From Paraescarpia echinospica (Eukaryota; Annelida; Polychaeta; Sabellida; Siboglinidae): 64,000 bases of DNA. A model generated the notes under the pieces. That model ran no database searches. It was not told the origin of the DNA and saw nothing but the letters and a program-made list of their open reading frames with translations. The position numbers were made by a program, and so were the translations under genes. Positions 63,487 through 64,000 of the stretch are shown here, in pieces. Positions within the stretch are counted from its first letter, which is position 1. Each line of letters opens with the position of its first letter. Where the stretch lies: contig CM034531.1 of NCBI GenBank assembly GCA_020002185.1, forward strand, positions 72,517,145 through 72,581,144, written 5' to 3'.

Positions 63487-64000
63487 TGCATGGTGTAATT
63501 GCTGATGCTGGAAGGGGCTGGAGAGGAAATTAGAGGTTTTTTGAGAGTCTGAAGGTGGATTTTGTTGTCGAGCCGCAAGAGGGCGTGCAAATCGAGGTTT
63601 AAAAATTTTGAATGTCGCTGCGAAAAGTCTATTAGTGGCAACAATACTTCGGGTTGCAACCATAACCGGAGAACGTTGAATTATGTGTCCGATAGATGGC
63701 GATAATTATCGCTGTTCGATAGTAAAGTTTGGTGGGGTCGGTAATGAGGGAGGGAGCTTCGTGCTACCCCCCTCACACGTACAAATACCCTTTTATGGTT
63801 GGTCTGATGTATATAAAGGGTTAGGTGTAGGGATAGGATCAGGTTGAAGGTGAGGGCTAGCGTCAGGATGAAGGTATTTTTGACAAGAATGACATCAGTT
63901 GTTTATCTATCACAAAATCTTTGTCGCTCCTGCGAGAGCCTGGCGAAATTTGCACTTTCCACTGTAACGAAAATGACAGATTAACCTGAATCAGGACCAC
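63483..64000. other. Unique DNA to window end, no gene recognised
   Basis: Contains a few short AGGGTTAGG-like motifs near 63818-63835 but no telomere-type array and no gene. Confidence 0.45.

Noticed and set aside
63810..63850. Telomere-like repeats
   Set aside because: Only isolated AGGGTTAGG-like matches, with no tandem TTAGGG run.

Overview
The window is eukaryotic, almost certainly metazoan, repeat-rich DNA. It holds non-LTR retrotransposons (LINEs) with APE-type endonuclease and reverse transcriptase, a DIRS-type tyrosine-recombinase retroelement, tRNA-derived SINEs, and very abundant micro- and minisatellites. There are no operons, bacterial genes, CRISPR arrays or rRNA genes. The element mix and the dense CA, TATG, GTA and GGGC arrays would suit a marine invertebrate such as a mollusc or another lophotrochozoan, but that is inference and no host gene fixes the species. 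I could not identify one host protein-coding exon with confidence. Every protein-like reading frame I recognise belongs to a transposable element, and all are decayed.

Layout. 1-500 is a unique flank running into GA-rich DNA. 501-1500 is exactly 1000 N. 1501-9452 is one CA-rich superarray with a higher-order repeat of about 1.07 kb and a block duplication of about 3.9 kb. 9.5-14.2 kb is largely unique, with a 23-bp minisatellite, a GAY-codon array and a TG array. 14.2-15.9 kb is a DIRS-like fragment (RNase H plus tyrosine recombinase, no visible reverse transcriptase). 16.9-21.3 kb is a plus-strand LINE ('LINE A') interrupted by a minus-strand LINE of another family ('LINE B', copy 1, 18.47-19.88 kb). 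23.4-23.9 kb is an ACT array. 24.25-24.5 kb is a minus-strand LINE C-terminal relic. 24.64-27.77 kb is a longer LINE B copy (copy 2), with endonuclease, reverse transcriptase, C-terminus and an 11-bp repeat tail. 29.0-29.8 kb is a 49-bp minisatellite.

31.7-34.4 kb packs together a TATG array, an 8-bp array, a 67-bp minisatellite, a 512-bp terminal-inverted-repeat element and a second degenerate repeat of about 67 bp. 36.16-36.79 kb is a tail-to-tail pair of tRNA-derived SINEs, and a third SINE lies at 56.9 kb. 38.84-39.02 kb is a long imperfect hairpin. 40.2 kb looks like the end of a pogo/Tigger-like DNA transposon. 41.56-44.02 kb is a composite: two direct repeats of about 460-490 bp flank a LINE relic in which a 90-bp coding segment has been amplified about nine times. 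44.9-46.5 kb is a 38-bp satellite with a 152-bp higher-order unit and a diverged dimeric edge. 48.8-49.7 kb is a GTA array. 49.7-64 kb is mostly unique non-coding DNA, with microsatellites, a GGGC/CAGA compound array at 60.9-61.4 kb and a LINE relic at 58.0-58.25 kb.

I found no convincing new gene system. The most interesting material is structural: satellites forming inside or beside retroelements, layered higher-order repeats, and several short dispersed families with paired copies in the window.
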